From Terebella lapidaria (taxonomy: Eukaryota > Annelida > Polychaeta > Terebellida > Terebellidae): a DNA stretch of 64,000 nucleotides. Under the pieces are notes generated by a model. The model had not been told where the DNA came from, searched no databases, and saw nothing but the letters and a program-made list of their open reading frames with translations. Positions 48,201-59,496 of the stretch are shown piece by piece (the first letter of the stretch is position 1; each line of letters starts with the position of its first letter). The position numbers and the translations under genes are program-made. The stretch lies in assembly GCA_949152475.1 (NCBI GenBank), contig OX424570.1:21510694-21574693 (forward strand). Reading direction: 5' to 3'.

Positions 48201-50264
48201 TGAAACTTATCAGGTTACAATCACATACATGCCCAGCATTGCCTACACATACCAAGTTACATTGATGAACGTGTCCGACAAATTTCCGATATTTGCAGGA
48301 CACCATGACCAGATTCTTCACGCAAAAAACACAGGGCATCCGAGGAACGCTCTATAATGTCAAGGAACTGTTCGATCATCGTTCAGTGTCTGCTAAAGTG
48401 ATGGATCACTTTCAACACACCTGGAATTTGTTGAAGGTGTGATAGCACAACTGGCACAAATCCATTATTAATATTTTCCCAATGTATGCAGAACATCTGG
48501 CAATTCAATTGTAGGATCCTTCCAAATTGAGTCTTGATTTGTTACTTACCTGTGTAGTTCCACGTACATGGACTGGTGTGCCTGATGGCTTTGGACAAAA
48601 CAGGCATGGACAACACCACGGAAGCCCCTGCAGATTTTCCCACTGAGGAGAAGGCTCAAACAGAGTGGCTGACCAGACTGGCCGTGGACATAGTGGACAC
48701 ATGCAAAAGGGAAGCACCGAAGGAAGACTTTGTCATGATCGAAGCAGGCTACAACGCGGGTGACAACAACACCAATGTTCGGAATATTGATCCCTACTGC
48801 AAGTGTCTCGAAGGTGAATATGAATCGGTTTCATACTCAGATTCTTCAAATACAGTGCACAAGTGTGCATACATTTGTACACTGTACAGTTTCACTGACA
48901 TAGTTTCCCTGTCATTAAACAGATACCGGTGAAAACCAGGTACAATGTTGCAATTCGCGTTGCACATTTGGTTGGTTCCACTGGAACTGTGTGGATCCAG
49001 TTTTGACAGAAGCTCCACCTGGGGACTGGTACTGCTCTGATGCATGTCGCGACAGTGACGGGTATATCTACTGTGTATGTCAAGCCAAACAACCGGAAAA
49101 GGATACAACAATGATCCAGTGCCATCTTCAAAGTTCGTGCAAACGCTATGAGTGGTACCATGACAGTTGCATTGGAGTTAACGCCGTGGATCTGCCAGGC
49201 AAGTGCCATTTCATATGCCAAATTCCTCAATCATACACTGTATACAAATACCCCGGTGGAGTATGGATGAACATCAAATGGGATATCCATTGTTGGATAT
49301 GTCTGTTATAGATGTGTGGTACTGTAGCAGTGGATGTGAGAATGGCTTAGATAGCCTGGACGATCACCTACTCCAGTATAACCTGGAGCTGACAGATGCC
49401 TGCCTAGGACATCTTGCCCGACGGGACATGGTGCGCGAGGGAGATGGTGCAGCATTGGTTTCCATGTGGAAGATCCACATGCTACAGTTTTGGGACAAGA
49501 GACACACCCATTACAAGTTGATATGCCATCAGTTTCTTGCATGTACGTCATAAACCATGAAGGAATTAAATTGAAACGTATATATATATATATGTATTCC
49601 TGTCTACTGTACATATTGCCTAAATGTAGGAACACATTTGTTCATTTATAAACAGCTGTGGCTGGATTCGTCAACTCTCGACTGCAGCATGAGCTTATCT
49701 GGGAACGGGTGGCGAATGTCCGTGGTGGTTCGGGAGGAAATGTCGGTCTGGACATGGTCAATGAATTTCAAAACAATGAATTCAAGGGTAAATAAACTTT
49801 TGCGGAACTAATGCAATCACAACTACTAGTGTGCAGTTCAATATTCGTGCAGATGTATTTTTGCTGAATCCACAGAGAGCATCAAACGGCGGTCTCGTGG
49901 ACGGTACACTGAGAAACAGATCGACCGGTGCAGCCGGATGTGCGGCGATTTTGGGAAGGCAATCGACCAGCTCGTGCAAACAAGTGTGTTCGGAACCGCA
50001 GCACCCGAGGCGACCTACCAGCACAAGGAGCCAGACAGCTTTACCAGAGACGTCGAGGCTCATGTCCAAGAGTTTGTTGATGATAAGCTGTTCACTTTGG
50101 TGCCAGAGAGACGTATCAAGACACTGCCAGCATTCGCTCCTGCCTCAAGTAAAGTCCAGCGACCGTACAACCTGGGCAAAGTACTGAGGGAGCGTTGTAG
50201 GAAGTTGGACAAATGGGCGGACATTTCTAGGGAAACTAAGAGAAGACAAGCATTGAATGAGTGA
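45206..50264 (+). CDS. DUF6589/Academ-like transposase with tandem PHD fingers
   Basis: Exons: 45206-45315 (tentative), 45422-45734, 45951-46279, 46903-47008, 47131-47295, 47429-47599, 47743-48195, 48299-48436, 48558-48813, 48923-49198, 49312-49542, 49656-49787 and 49876-50264. All phases match, giving about 1022 residues. The first intron uses weak sites; an alternative start is 45369. The intron after 49198 is GC-AG. Domains in order: N-terminal cysteine pairs (CQAC, CKDC); the core with LTWDNVQWQ and NGDGMSFDRM, whose acidic residues probably serve catalysis; PSPQEFHVEAILMQ; two PHD-like C4HC3 fingers (about 48795-49345, ending WYCSDAC and WYCSSGC); then REGDGAALVSMWK and NVRGGSGGNVGLDMVNEF, which match the DUF6589 C-terminal block. 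A basic tail follows. It is expected to cut and join the element ends in the nucleus. Active-site residues are inferred, not proven. Confidence 0.78.
46280..46902. other. Longest transposase intron
   Basis: 623 bp with GT and AG ends joining phase 2 to phase 2. It holds a G run near 46475 and GGGGCGGAGCC at ~46449, which resembles a dispersed repeat fragment. No coding content. Confidence 0.6.
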
Positions 50265-50644
50265 CTAAAACCGTCAGCAACAAATCAGTAGACCTCTGGT
50301 TTGCGGAGATGTGTGTGTGTGTGGGGGGGGGGGGATACTGCTGTACTTGACATACCGATACACGATTCCGCTGAGTTTGTTTTGAATTTCAAATATGTTT
50401 TGGGGATTTATGCGTAATTCAACTACAAAATATCACTATTGTATATTTACACATGCACTGTCTGTCCCAGAAAATACCGTTGTGGGTTCGGTATAATTTC
50501 AAATCCGAAGATGTTTGGGATAAGATTTTCCATTTGGATGATCAAAGTAGTTTTAGAGCTGTGGCAGTATGTTCACATATATACATTTCTTTGTCGATTG
50601 AGTAGCATATAATATCTGAAGACTCAGGTAACTACAAATCACGT
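50265..50644. other. Gap between the convergent genes
   Basis: 380 bp separate the two stop codons. It holds a (TG)n-G run at ~50310-50334 and probably both 3' untranslated regions. Confidence 0.5.
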
Positions 50645-52950
50645 TTATTCACTTGTAATATGGCTGGACTCATCTGCAGCTACAGAAGCCTTGCAAAAAG
50701 TGCAGCACATGTTTCCTCCACAACAAGAAGCAATACTTTGATCTGACATGCCAGGGAGCTGCAGAGCAATGAGGACTTGTTTCCTCAAACACGACTCTTT
50801 ACGTATCAGGGACAACATTTCCTCGTCCACTCTACGTTTGTCTGTTGAGTAAGGGGGCAGATACATGATGGCTGTTGCTGGCCTATTGTCCCTGCCGGCA
50901 CGCCCAACCTCCTGCCAGTACTGCAATATGTTCCCCGGGGGGCCCCAATGCAATACATATTCAACATCCCCAACATCCATCCCAAGCCCGAAAGCCACTG
51001 TTGCAATCAGACAACGACATGGCGAGTCTACTTCTCTGAAGCATTTTGGTAACTCAGACTCGGACTTCTCGTCCAGCTGGCCGTAGAACATTTCAACAAT
51101 GCCATCTCCTGGTGCTCCAGCCTCACCGCTCCAGTATGTTTCCCCAAGGGCGTCAGTGAATGCATCGAAAATGTCTAGCATTTCTTTTTGTGATCTACAG
51201 AACATAAATTTTGACATGTATCAGTGGGGATGTATTAAAAAATGATCAACAGGTTTATTGATGTACATGTATATAATCAACAACGAACCACAGTGGAATT
51301 TATTGGCATGAATTTATGTATACTGAACAAACCTCACGAATATTATGCACTTGGGACAGTTGTTTCCTTCCGACCTCAACTTATCCACATACCACAGGAG
51401 ATCATTTGTACTGGCTTGTCCTTTCTCGATGTCCAGCATGATGTTAGGTCTAGCAAAGACGTGTGAAGAAGTATAGAACAATCAGAAATGTTCGCGCAAG
51501 AAAAGCGTTATATTTCTTCTAGTGAAAGTTCGACTAATTTTGATTATCAGTACTTATTGTTAAATGCGTGGTCAACTAATTCATAATCGACATTGAGCCA
51601 ATATACAGCAGTTGAATTTTACATGTACCAATGTATTTTGTGCATATATAACGTTTTTCTGTTATACATTATAGTATCAGAGTATGGTCACCTGTTTGGT
51701 ATCATTGTAACCCATTTAACTTCATCAGGGGCCAACATCAACAGGTCTGTTATGGATGTCGCCATTTTTTTGGTGGCAGTGGCCGTGGTCATGAGCACAG
51801 TTGATGTGTTCAAGATTGCCCTCAAACTACCCATAGTTTTATACTCTGGACGGAAGGTATTTCCCCTATCGAAGTCCATTGAGAAAATGCTTATAATTTC
51901 AATAAAATTATTGGTTTCCTCCTACTACTCGTAAGGTTTCTTGGGGATAAAATCCCAACTGTCTCTTTTCCAATTCAAAATAAGATAAAATAATGAAGTT
52001 TCAAAATGAATAGTAGTCTGGATACTTCGTAAATGCATCCTTATGTACATACCAATCCACCATGCAGTGTACCTCGTCGAAAGCGAGAACCTTGATCTGT
52101 TTTGAAAAAGTTTTCAAAACGGCCCTCAACCACTTTGACTTCACCGCTTCCGGTGTGGCCAGAAGCAGCGACCAATCTCCTTGCATGATATCTATGTTAA
52201 AAAAGAAAACTGTGTTCGTCTTGTGTGTTTTTGAATTGATCATACCCAAGGTATTAATATATACATGTATATTCTCTAATGGTTAATGTCCTGAAACATT
52301 AATACAAGCAACCCCAAAATTTCAGTGATGCTCTTCTGGTGAACAGGTAATGTAGTAGTATCCAGTATATGAAACGAAGGATTTTCAGCTTTCATCAATT
52401 CTTTCCTAGGTTGAATTTTACCCAACATTCAACTTTATAGTATATACATTTGTTTTCGAGTTATTTTTTATCATATTTTGTTTTCTAAGCTACCCCCGGC
52501 CCCTCCATCCTATTAAACACAAAAGTTTGAGTGGAGTCATTTACTTTTGTCTTCAGAGAGTGACGTTACAACTTTCACCACACGTTTTACCCTTCTTCTT
52601 TCTTGTTCTTGAATCAGGGCCCTAAGTGGCATTATTGCCACTGCTTTGTGGGGGGCCGAATGATCCATTTCGTCCATGATGTCAGAGCACAAGCCGAAAA
52701 GCACACTCTTCCCAAAACCAGTGGGGAAAAGAACGAAAGTATGGTGCTCTCCATTGGTGAGACAAATATGTTTCAACACCTCAAGCTGTTCGTTCTTCAA
52801 ATTGTAATGTATGCCTTTGTTTCTCAAAACACTGGACACCGCCACTGAGAATGATGCCATAGTTCCAGCAGCATGAAGAGACATGCCAGATCCAGGTATG
52901 GTCATTATCTCTCCCAGGAAACCACATGGATGGCTATGTTTTTCATTCAT
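50645..52950 (-). CDS. RecQ-family DNA helicase of the Academ-like element
   Basis: Five minus-strand exons: 52950-52545, 52191-52053, 51865-51692, 51449-51333 and 51194-50645, with GT/AG borders and matching phases. They give about 461 residues from the first ATG, or 446 from the ATG at 52905. Helicase motifs in order: FPTGFGKS (I, Walker A), PLRALIQEQ (Ia), FDEVHC (II), TATATKK (III), IIFVRSQKEM (IV), IATVAFGLGMDV (V) and QEVGRAGRD (VI). A cysteine cluster CCGGNMCCTFC follows motif VI, as in the RecQ zinc-binding region. No HRDC or winged-helix domain is visible, so it is a short RecQ core. It presumably unwinds DNA 3' to 5' during transposition or repair of the excision site. Motif II reads DEVH where cellular RecQs have DEAH. 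Confidence 0.85.
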
Positions 52951-53433
52951 GTATGTGTGTGATAATTATGAGTAATGAACAAGCCAACACCAGAATATTT
53001 GTTAGAAGATTTATTTTTAATTTTTTTCCAAATTTTCACAGCCTTTTGAGACGAAAATAAACACCAAACATCGTGGATGCCGCCTCGCACCTGAGGGATA
53101 TGATTTTATAAAAATTTGACTTTGAATTACAATAGCCCTCGTGACGGTGTTTTGAGAATGGCCGAAGTTTGAAAAGGTCGGTGGCACGTTGAAAGTAGGC
53201 ATTAAATACAAGTCAAATACCCCATCCACCTGTTCTGACAATGCTGAACGATTTATAAACTATTTATTTGGCGTTCAGCATCGACTTTGAACAGGTGTGC
53301 TGCGATTTATTCCACTTTTTAACAGTTTGAAAATTGTGCTGCCCGCTCTCCAGTGATTTTCAGAACCCCCAAGCCGTGGCTCTCCCGTGGCGAACGTCCG
53401 ATATCGAGCCAACGGAGAGCCACAACGGGGCTG
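52881..53433. repeat. Right terminal inverted repeat, 553 bp
   Basis: Inverse of the left TIR. The helicase gene starts within its inner edge, with the same 22 codons as the other gene. Confidence 0.9.
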
Positions 53434-53442
53434 CATCCAACC
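53434..53442. repeat. Right target-site duplication, CATCCAACC
   Basis: Exact match to 44714-44722, immediately after the right TIR. Confidence 0.9.
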
Positions 53443-54764
53443 TATCATGCTAGGCATATCGAAAATACCCATAACCCATATATTATTAATGTAAGTATCA
53501 ATCTATTACCACCAATACAGTGAGAAACATTTATATCAAAACGGTGGTACTGATAGGAGTCTACCACCTGCTGAGGTTTTGTTGACATGTTTCCATCTAG
53601 ATGCATATCTAGGTAACACACCGATATTGATTTCCCTTATATGGTCAAAACAGCGCATGAAGGTACTGTATTATTTCAAAAATCACAGTTTCTGCTCAGA
53701 ATGCACAGGTAATGGTGTAGAAAAGCTCTTTTTTTAGTTTGTATGCTTGTAGGACAACCATTTTCCTTTGTACATGTGAGTTTCCAATATGATATAAGCT
53801 TTCACTGGGCGGGAGCACAACTGAGTAAATCGGCCCTTTATTTTGTCGTTTGTTTCTCGAGGTATTCGCAAATAAATGCATTGTGTAGTTGCAAAATGCG
53901 CAAGATCCTGCAGGTGGTATCGCATTCACCAATTTGGTCGTGAACGAATGCCTTCGAGTTTCGTCATGAGGTGTCTGAGCAATGTAAATTCAATGCAAGT
54001 GATCTTTGTTTTCATTTTATTCTTAAATAACATCATTTTTTTTGCCCTCGTTGATTTAGTTTGCTATCCTTAAAGTCAGAATAACATTCTACATGTTCTA
54101 TGGTGTCGCATTTTGGCCATAATAGCGTGTGAAAGGAATGATGAGGTAGTGCGAAATGCACTCGCAACTGTGAGTTAACATGAAACCTTAATTAAGTCAG
54201 GCTCCAGTGGGATACACAGACAAATTCCGGGAAATGAGATAATGTGAAACCAGAAAAGCCAACAGCCATGGGAATTAACGGCAGCCTCCCCAGGTACGTT
54301 TATTAATAATACGACCTGCTAGAGTGGAAGCTTTAAAATCTCTGTGGAAGCTTTAAAATGCAATCTTGAATATTTACGATGCTCAAAGTGAATATCACAA
54401 TCATACAACCATGTTACGACAAGAAAACCTGATCTTTGACAACAACACGTCTTGCTGTGAAAATTCCCGCAACAAGTCTTTAACAAATTTTTTTTTAATC
54501 AAGCAGCTCATGGAGTACTCAAACCATATCCTCTGACCTGTAATAACCCGATACCACTACAAGTAGTAACCATCTTGCGACTACGGTGTGTGGTTAAACC
54601 TAGAGTGCATGATCCTGTGATGACATTCTACAGTTTGTCATCACGGGTTTTGTATTATACTTTAATTCGAATACCATTAGCAAATACCATCAACTTAGTA
54701 GCCTTTGGCTTGTGATTAGGTAGTTATGTACTTCTCATATATTTATTCCATGGGGTTTGTTTCG
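53443..54764. other. No recognisable gene
   Basis: AT-rich; only short open frames without domain features. A GTGGAAGCTTTAAAAT direct repeat occurs at ~54326 and ~54343. Confidence 0.5.
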
Positions 54765-54935
54765 GATTTCTAAATTATTTTCATAGGTTGTTGGTCAGTT
54801 GTATACCAATTCCGTCAGGTGTACAGTAGAAACAACTACATTCACCCCACTGTCTGCCCCTGATCACGCCAGTGTGTCTTTTGATAAGGTATTTGGTCGG
54901 GCATTGTTTCTATTGCAAAATGCTGTATGTTACGT
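54765..54935. repeat. Dispersed repeat, inverted copy of the 24.2-24.5 kb family
   Basis: Reads as the reverse complement of 24240-24430, with shared GTGTGTCTTTTGATAAGGTA / TACTTTATCAAAAGACACAC and GTTGTATACC blocks at roughly 80-85% similarity by eye. Confidence 0.7.
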
Positions 54936-55917
54936 TTGTTGTTGGACTTTGGCCGTATTGGTGGTAATAGATTGATACACAGTGTACTGGGTTTTCTGGC
55001 TGTTGTTATACCTCTTGTGTTGGATTTGCTAGATCACTGGAACAGATGGACTGGCTCAATGTTCAGAAACTGTGTGTTATATATGTGGGAAATAATCCTT
55101 TTATTTTCACAAATATGTTTCTCCGTTCATGGTTGTGTTACATTGATATCAACTACTCAATAAAGTGATTTGTTAAAAAAATACACAACATAGTCCTGGA
55201 TGGATTGCACCACAGGGCATATGGTACAAGGTTTCACACACTGTTGCTGGCATTTGTGAGGCTCATGTGTATCAATGTGATTATTGGATACGGTGAGGTA
55301 TAAATATTTGAGCTAAGTATGATGTTTGTATTGCACAGGAATATGGTGTTACAACAGAGTAATGGAGACATGTAGGTTTTGTTTCATCATTACTTCGGTG
55401 ATGCAAAGTCTGCAGCAACAACTAAGTTCTTGAAATATCCCTCAGGTAATTGGTGCTCATTTGTATTTATTTGTAATGTATTTACGTCATTCTTATTGAA
55501 AATTGCAATTATTCATTTCCTCTTGAGAAGCCAAATCATCTCTAAAGAAGGTGCTGTCAGATACATCATCGTCATGACGTCATCGATTGTCTCGTTAGTT
55601 ATTGAAGTTAATCTTGGTCTTCGGAGTAAATCAGTACCAACTGGCACGCGACTTCTTAGAACATTGTGGAGGGCAAAAAAACGGACAGGCCCAAGTTTGA
55701 CATTCCACATTTGTCTGATCGCTATGAATGATTGATGCTTGCATGCTTATATAATTTACCATCTTTTCCAAATATTCCCGTTACGTATACCTACACAACT
55801 CATTCAACAATACTAATTATTCAATAACTATCTATCTGAAATAAATATCAGCTCTAGTATTTAGTGCAAGTACAACCAGGCTTGGGTGAAGAACACGTGT
55901 CCCTTTACTTGACTTGA
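54936..55917. other. No recognisable gene
   Basis: Open frames at 54927-55163 and 55379-55735 are hydrophobic-rich but show no start context, splice pattern or domain. They are left uncalled. Confidence 0.45.
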
Positions 55918-56250
55918 ATTGCGAGACCAAAACTAATGGATATGCTATATAGAATAAACTATTTTATCCCGTGTACTTTGTCTGAGTTATTTTCACTAAT
56001 ACACCCTAAAAAGCTGTCATATCCTGCTGAATGCTTTTTAAGACAAAATGATACGGAATAGCTTCCGGGCTGATTCCAAGAAAATTGAAAATTTACCTGT
56101 CTATATATACTTTATGGACGTGGGTCACGAATCATGTACTATTCTATATATATTACGAACCACATGTACATCGCAAATATCACTTCTACCATTGTACCGC
56201 TAATATACCACTGTTTTTATTTATTACATATTTTAGCGATGAATAACAGA
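55918..56250. repeat. Diverged direct duplication, segment A1
   Basis: Resembles 61346-61760 in the same orientation: GCTATATAGAATAAACTATT against GTTATATAGAATAAGCTATT, then GAATAGCTTCCGGGCTGATTCC against GAACAGCTTCTGGGCTGAATCC, then TATCACTTCTACCAT against TATCACTTCTATCAT. Confidence 0.65.
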
Positions 56251-56569
56251 GGGGAAAACTGCAAAACGAAAAACATCCATATCCTTTTCAATATGCGTTT
56301 TTTAGGGGGGGGGGGGTAGGAGATAATAACTTGTGTATTTTGTGTATCCTTTCCGTTGAGCAAATCGTACTTCGCTTCACATATGTTTGCTTTGTAATAT
56401 TATACCACTACTCTGCTGGTACGAGGTACAATTCGTTGTGAGACGAAGCAAAAATTCCCAGTTCTTGGCCAAAAAAACCCTGCCCTGGTTAGAACTTCAA
56501 ATCTGGTAGTGCATTGTATATGACAATAAAAAATAATACAACAAGGAATATTCTATTTTGCCAGACAGT

Positions 56570-56945
56570 GTTGACTGTTGCGAGATTCACGGCAATACAA
56601 AATGACTGATTCTGTTAACATCATTACAAAAACGTGCAAATAATTATATTCATAATTACAGTGTAACTCAAGTGCGATGATTGCACATCACTGAATGAAA
56701 TTGCATATTGCTCAATTAGATTCGACGAGAACAGTCACAGTGAGTGGGTTGGTTATCAGTTTTGACGATATCGCAAATTTAACGTCCTACAACAATGACA
56801 CCAGGGTTGCAAACTGCCGACGCCATAAAATGACATTTCCGGTTCCAGGCAATTGATTTCAAGAAAGTGGTGGAAACCCACAATGTGTCTTGAAGTATAG
56901 AGTTACTGTCTCGAGGCGAAATTTCTGCAATAAGATGATGGCCGG
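56570..56945. repeat. Diverged direct duplication, segment B1
   Basis: Matches 63655-63975 along its length (GAATGAAATTGCA, AACTGCCGACGCCATA, TCTCGAGGCGAAATTTCTGCAAT against TCCCGAGGCGAATTTCTGCAAT). On the minus strand both copies keep SPRDSNSILQD / SPRDNNSILQD and MASAV in one frame, which could be a relic of coding sequence, but no protein family was recognised. Confidence 0.7.
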
Positions 56946-57009
56946 TTTTGGAACAGTTATGTGATGATTTTGTCCTGCGTACATCCAGAAACACCAACAG
57001 AGACACACT

Positions 57010-59099
57010 CTCTGCCCCTCTGTATACATATTGTCGTACAAAGTATTATTGCTCATCTATGAACTGTTTGAACATACTGAATGTAGGTAATTACGTTACA
57101 TTTAAGTCTTACCTTGGGCACATGATGGGGAAATATGTGAAACTATGACCACGTGTTTTTTTCGAAAACACTTCAAACATCTTGAAACATTTTCGTCACG
57201 TATATAAAAGTCCTCCTCTAGACAGGAAACAGGATCATTTGCTGAGGATACCTGTCAATATTATACAAATACTGGAGTCCAATGACGCCTCGGCCATTTT
57301 GACATTTCTTCATCTGGTAAATTGTATATTTGGACGTCTCTTAACATCCAACATTTGCTATATTATTTACCAATAAATGTAGGAGAAACCCAGAGCGAGA
57401 AAAACCCATATATAACACGTGCTCTGATTGGAATATATACTGGATCGTCCAATATACATTTTTGCCGTCCAATATAGACTTTCGCCGTCCAACATCGAGT
57501 ATGTAGGATTGTCAAGTGGTACAAATCGTCTAATGGAGAGTGTCCTCACAATAAGAATACCACCCAGTGAATAATATTACTGTATAAATATTTCAAGATA
57601 TACACATAGACTGCCATTCTGAGGGTTATGCAATAATTCTCTATTGCTATTGCCTTTCTATTGAAGAAGCCTGGATTACTCTTCATTTCCCTGTTTTCTT
57701 CTTCCATATTATTTTCCTAATGTCCCAATTGATCACAATTATTCAGAATGAGAATGAATGCGTGACCGTGTTCTGCTATCAAGTGTAATATCTTTGCTGA
57801 TCTCGCTTCATTTGGACAAGTGACATATTCAATACATTTTCTATCGAAGACATAATTTCAATAAATTCGTCCAATGGTATAATGGAAAACATATGTTGTT
57901 GTTGTTATTCGATTGGGTTGTTCAAGCTTATGCATGTATTATTCCGTATTTATAAAGTACCTATCGGTTCAGACGACTGTTTGTGTCTATAGACCGTGTG
58001 ATAAAGATCAACATCATTGATGTTAGCGTGATCTTTCAAACGGGAGCAAAAAATCGAGAAAAAACTTCTAAACAAAAGAATTTTGTGATATAAATTAATT
58101 GGTCTATTCTGATGTACTCTTGATATCGTAATTTATTTTGACAACCAGCAATATTACGCTTCCACTTGGATATACAGCAATATTACGCTTCCACTTGGAT
58201 ATACATATGGAAGGGCAACAGAATCAATATTCTCTAGGTGATTTGTTCTTCGGCAATCCCTATTATGGGCACCTATGTTTCGTTATTCTTCACTGATGCA
58301 ATACAGACATCAATATGCTTGATACGAATTCGTTGTAGTTTACGAGCTTTATATGTTTCGCTTTAGTGCTTTTCATTTTCTTTCACAATATGTTCAATTT
58401 GTTCTTTACACGGGTCCATTGTTCTTGACTACTTTTCATTTTAATTTAAGACATATCATGTTATTCTTTACCAGTATTCAATATGCTTGACACAGATCCA
58501 TTATCGTACATGCACGTGTTTATCCTTACAGTTGCTCTCATTTCCTTTCACTCGTTTGTGTTGTTCTTGTCTATGTCCGTGCTCCATCTAGCTATGTCCG
58601 TGCTATCCATGTAGCAGTCTGATTTGACTCTTTATACACAACTCCTTCAACAATTTCCATTATTCAGTCACTATCTTTTTCATTAGTTGCGATAAATATG
58701 ATGTTCAGTTTGTTGGTGGTGAGTTTTGTGAAAGCACATGGACGGTGTGTGAGATATGCATGCGATTTGCGCTTAAACGTATACTTGTCATTCCAATATT
58801 CAGTAACAAAACGGATATTTTCAGCAAAGCTGGCATACTGTTTCAATCTTGGTATATGTGGTGTTTTTTACAGCCCGAAACCTTTCAAACCCAGAAAACA
58901 GTCTTCTCAAGTACCCTTCAGGGCCTCAGGAAAAGTACACAGCATCGTGATGGACTAAATTACAACTAGTAACAGATTAAGTTCATTCCCTTCTATCCAC
59001 ATTTCAGCATGTTAGGAAACATGCTTTGCTGCCTTTCCTGTTGTTATTAAACATATTGAAATACCTCATCATGATTCTACAGAATCGAATAAAATCATC
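57010..59099. other. No recognisable gene
   Basis: AT-rich DNA. A 32-bp direct tandem duplication lies near 58150-58212 (AATATTACGCTTCCACTTGG, twice). CCAATATA/CCGTCCAATAT short repeats occur at ~57450-57490. Confidence 0.5.
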
Positions 59100-59470
59100 G
59101 CTTGGTCCGCGATGCCCCATGACCAGCTTGAGAAAGACATCATCCTTCAGAACAAACACTGCCCAGCATTTTGCCAGTTTTCGAGGCGAAACTACAAGAC
59201 GAGCGACAAAACCTGGTACAATAATCAGCCGATCGGCAACATACATGTAAGCATGGGGGACAATATCAACAAGGCAGCTGGCTTGTGCCGTACCTATACT
59301 AACCACTGCGTGCAAGGAACAGCCAAAACACGATTGTGCCAAGCGGCTGTGGACATCGCTACTGCCATATCTGGGCACAAATCCCAGATATGGTCTTCTA
59401 AAGCCATACATAGCGGGTCCATCTTCTATCCAGAAAAAAGCCATGTCCGAGATTCAGAGTACACCCTCGC
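59100..59470 (+). pseudogene. Crypton-type tyrosine recombinase relic
   Basis: A plus-strand frame contains KTWYNNQPIG, NINKAAGLCRTYTNHCVQGT and AISGHKSQ. These match the C-terminal catalytic half of Crypton-type tyrosine recombinases and their domesticated relatives (DUF3504), whose usual form is YTNHxxRAT...MxxSGHxS. The catalytic arginine after TNHC is glutamine here, and the final tyrosine region is lost. No N-terminal half is visible upstream, and the next repeat element begins about 30 bp downstream. It is a truncated, inactive fragment. Confidence 0.65.
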
Positions 59471-59496
59471 AAAATCTTGTTGCCATCACTCCTATA

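Larger units (their letters stand above)
44723..53433 (+). mobile_element. Academ-like (AcademH type) DNA transposon with transposase and RecQ helicase, apparently intact
   Basis: The 8711-bp element begins CAGCCCCGTTGTGG and ends with the exact inverse. Its 553-bp TIRs (44723-45275, 52881-53433) show only about three differences by eye. A perfect 9-bp duplication, CATCCAACC, flanks it. Two convergent multi-exon genes fill the interior: a DUF6589-like transposase (plus) and a RecQ-family helicase (minus). From memory, helicase-bearing Academ elements (AcademH) of animals and fungi have this gene pair; the family call rests on protein motifs, not on a search. All exon junctions checked keep both frames open, and with the near-identical ends this indicates a young, possibly still active copy. 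Confidence 0.8.

Noticed and set aside
54927-55163. 78-codon hydrophobic frame that could be a membrane protein
   Set aside because: It starts within a dispersed repeat copy, has no splice or start context and matches no family I know.
59004-59444. 146-codon minus-strand frame
   Set aside because: It is the antisense of the Crypton recombinase relic, whose motifs are on the plus strand.
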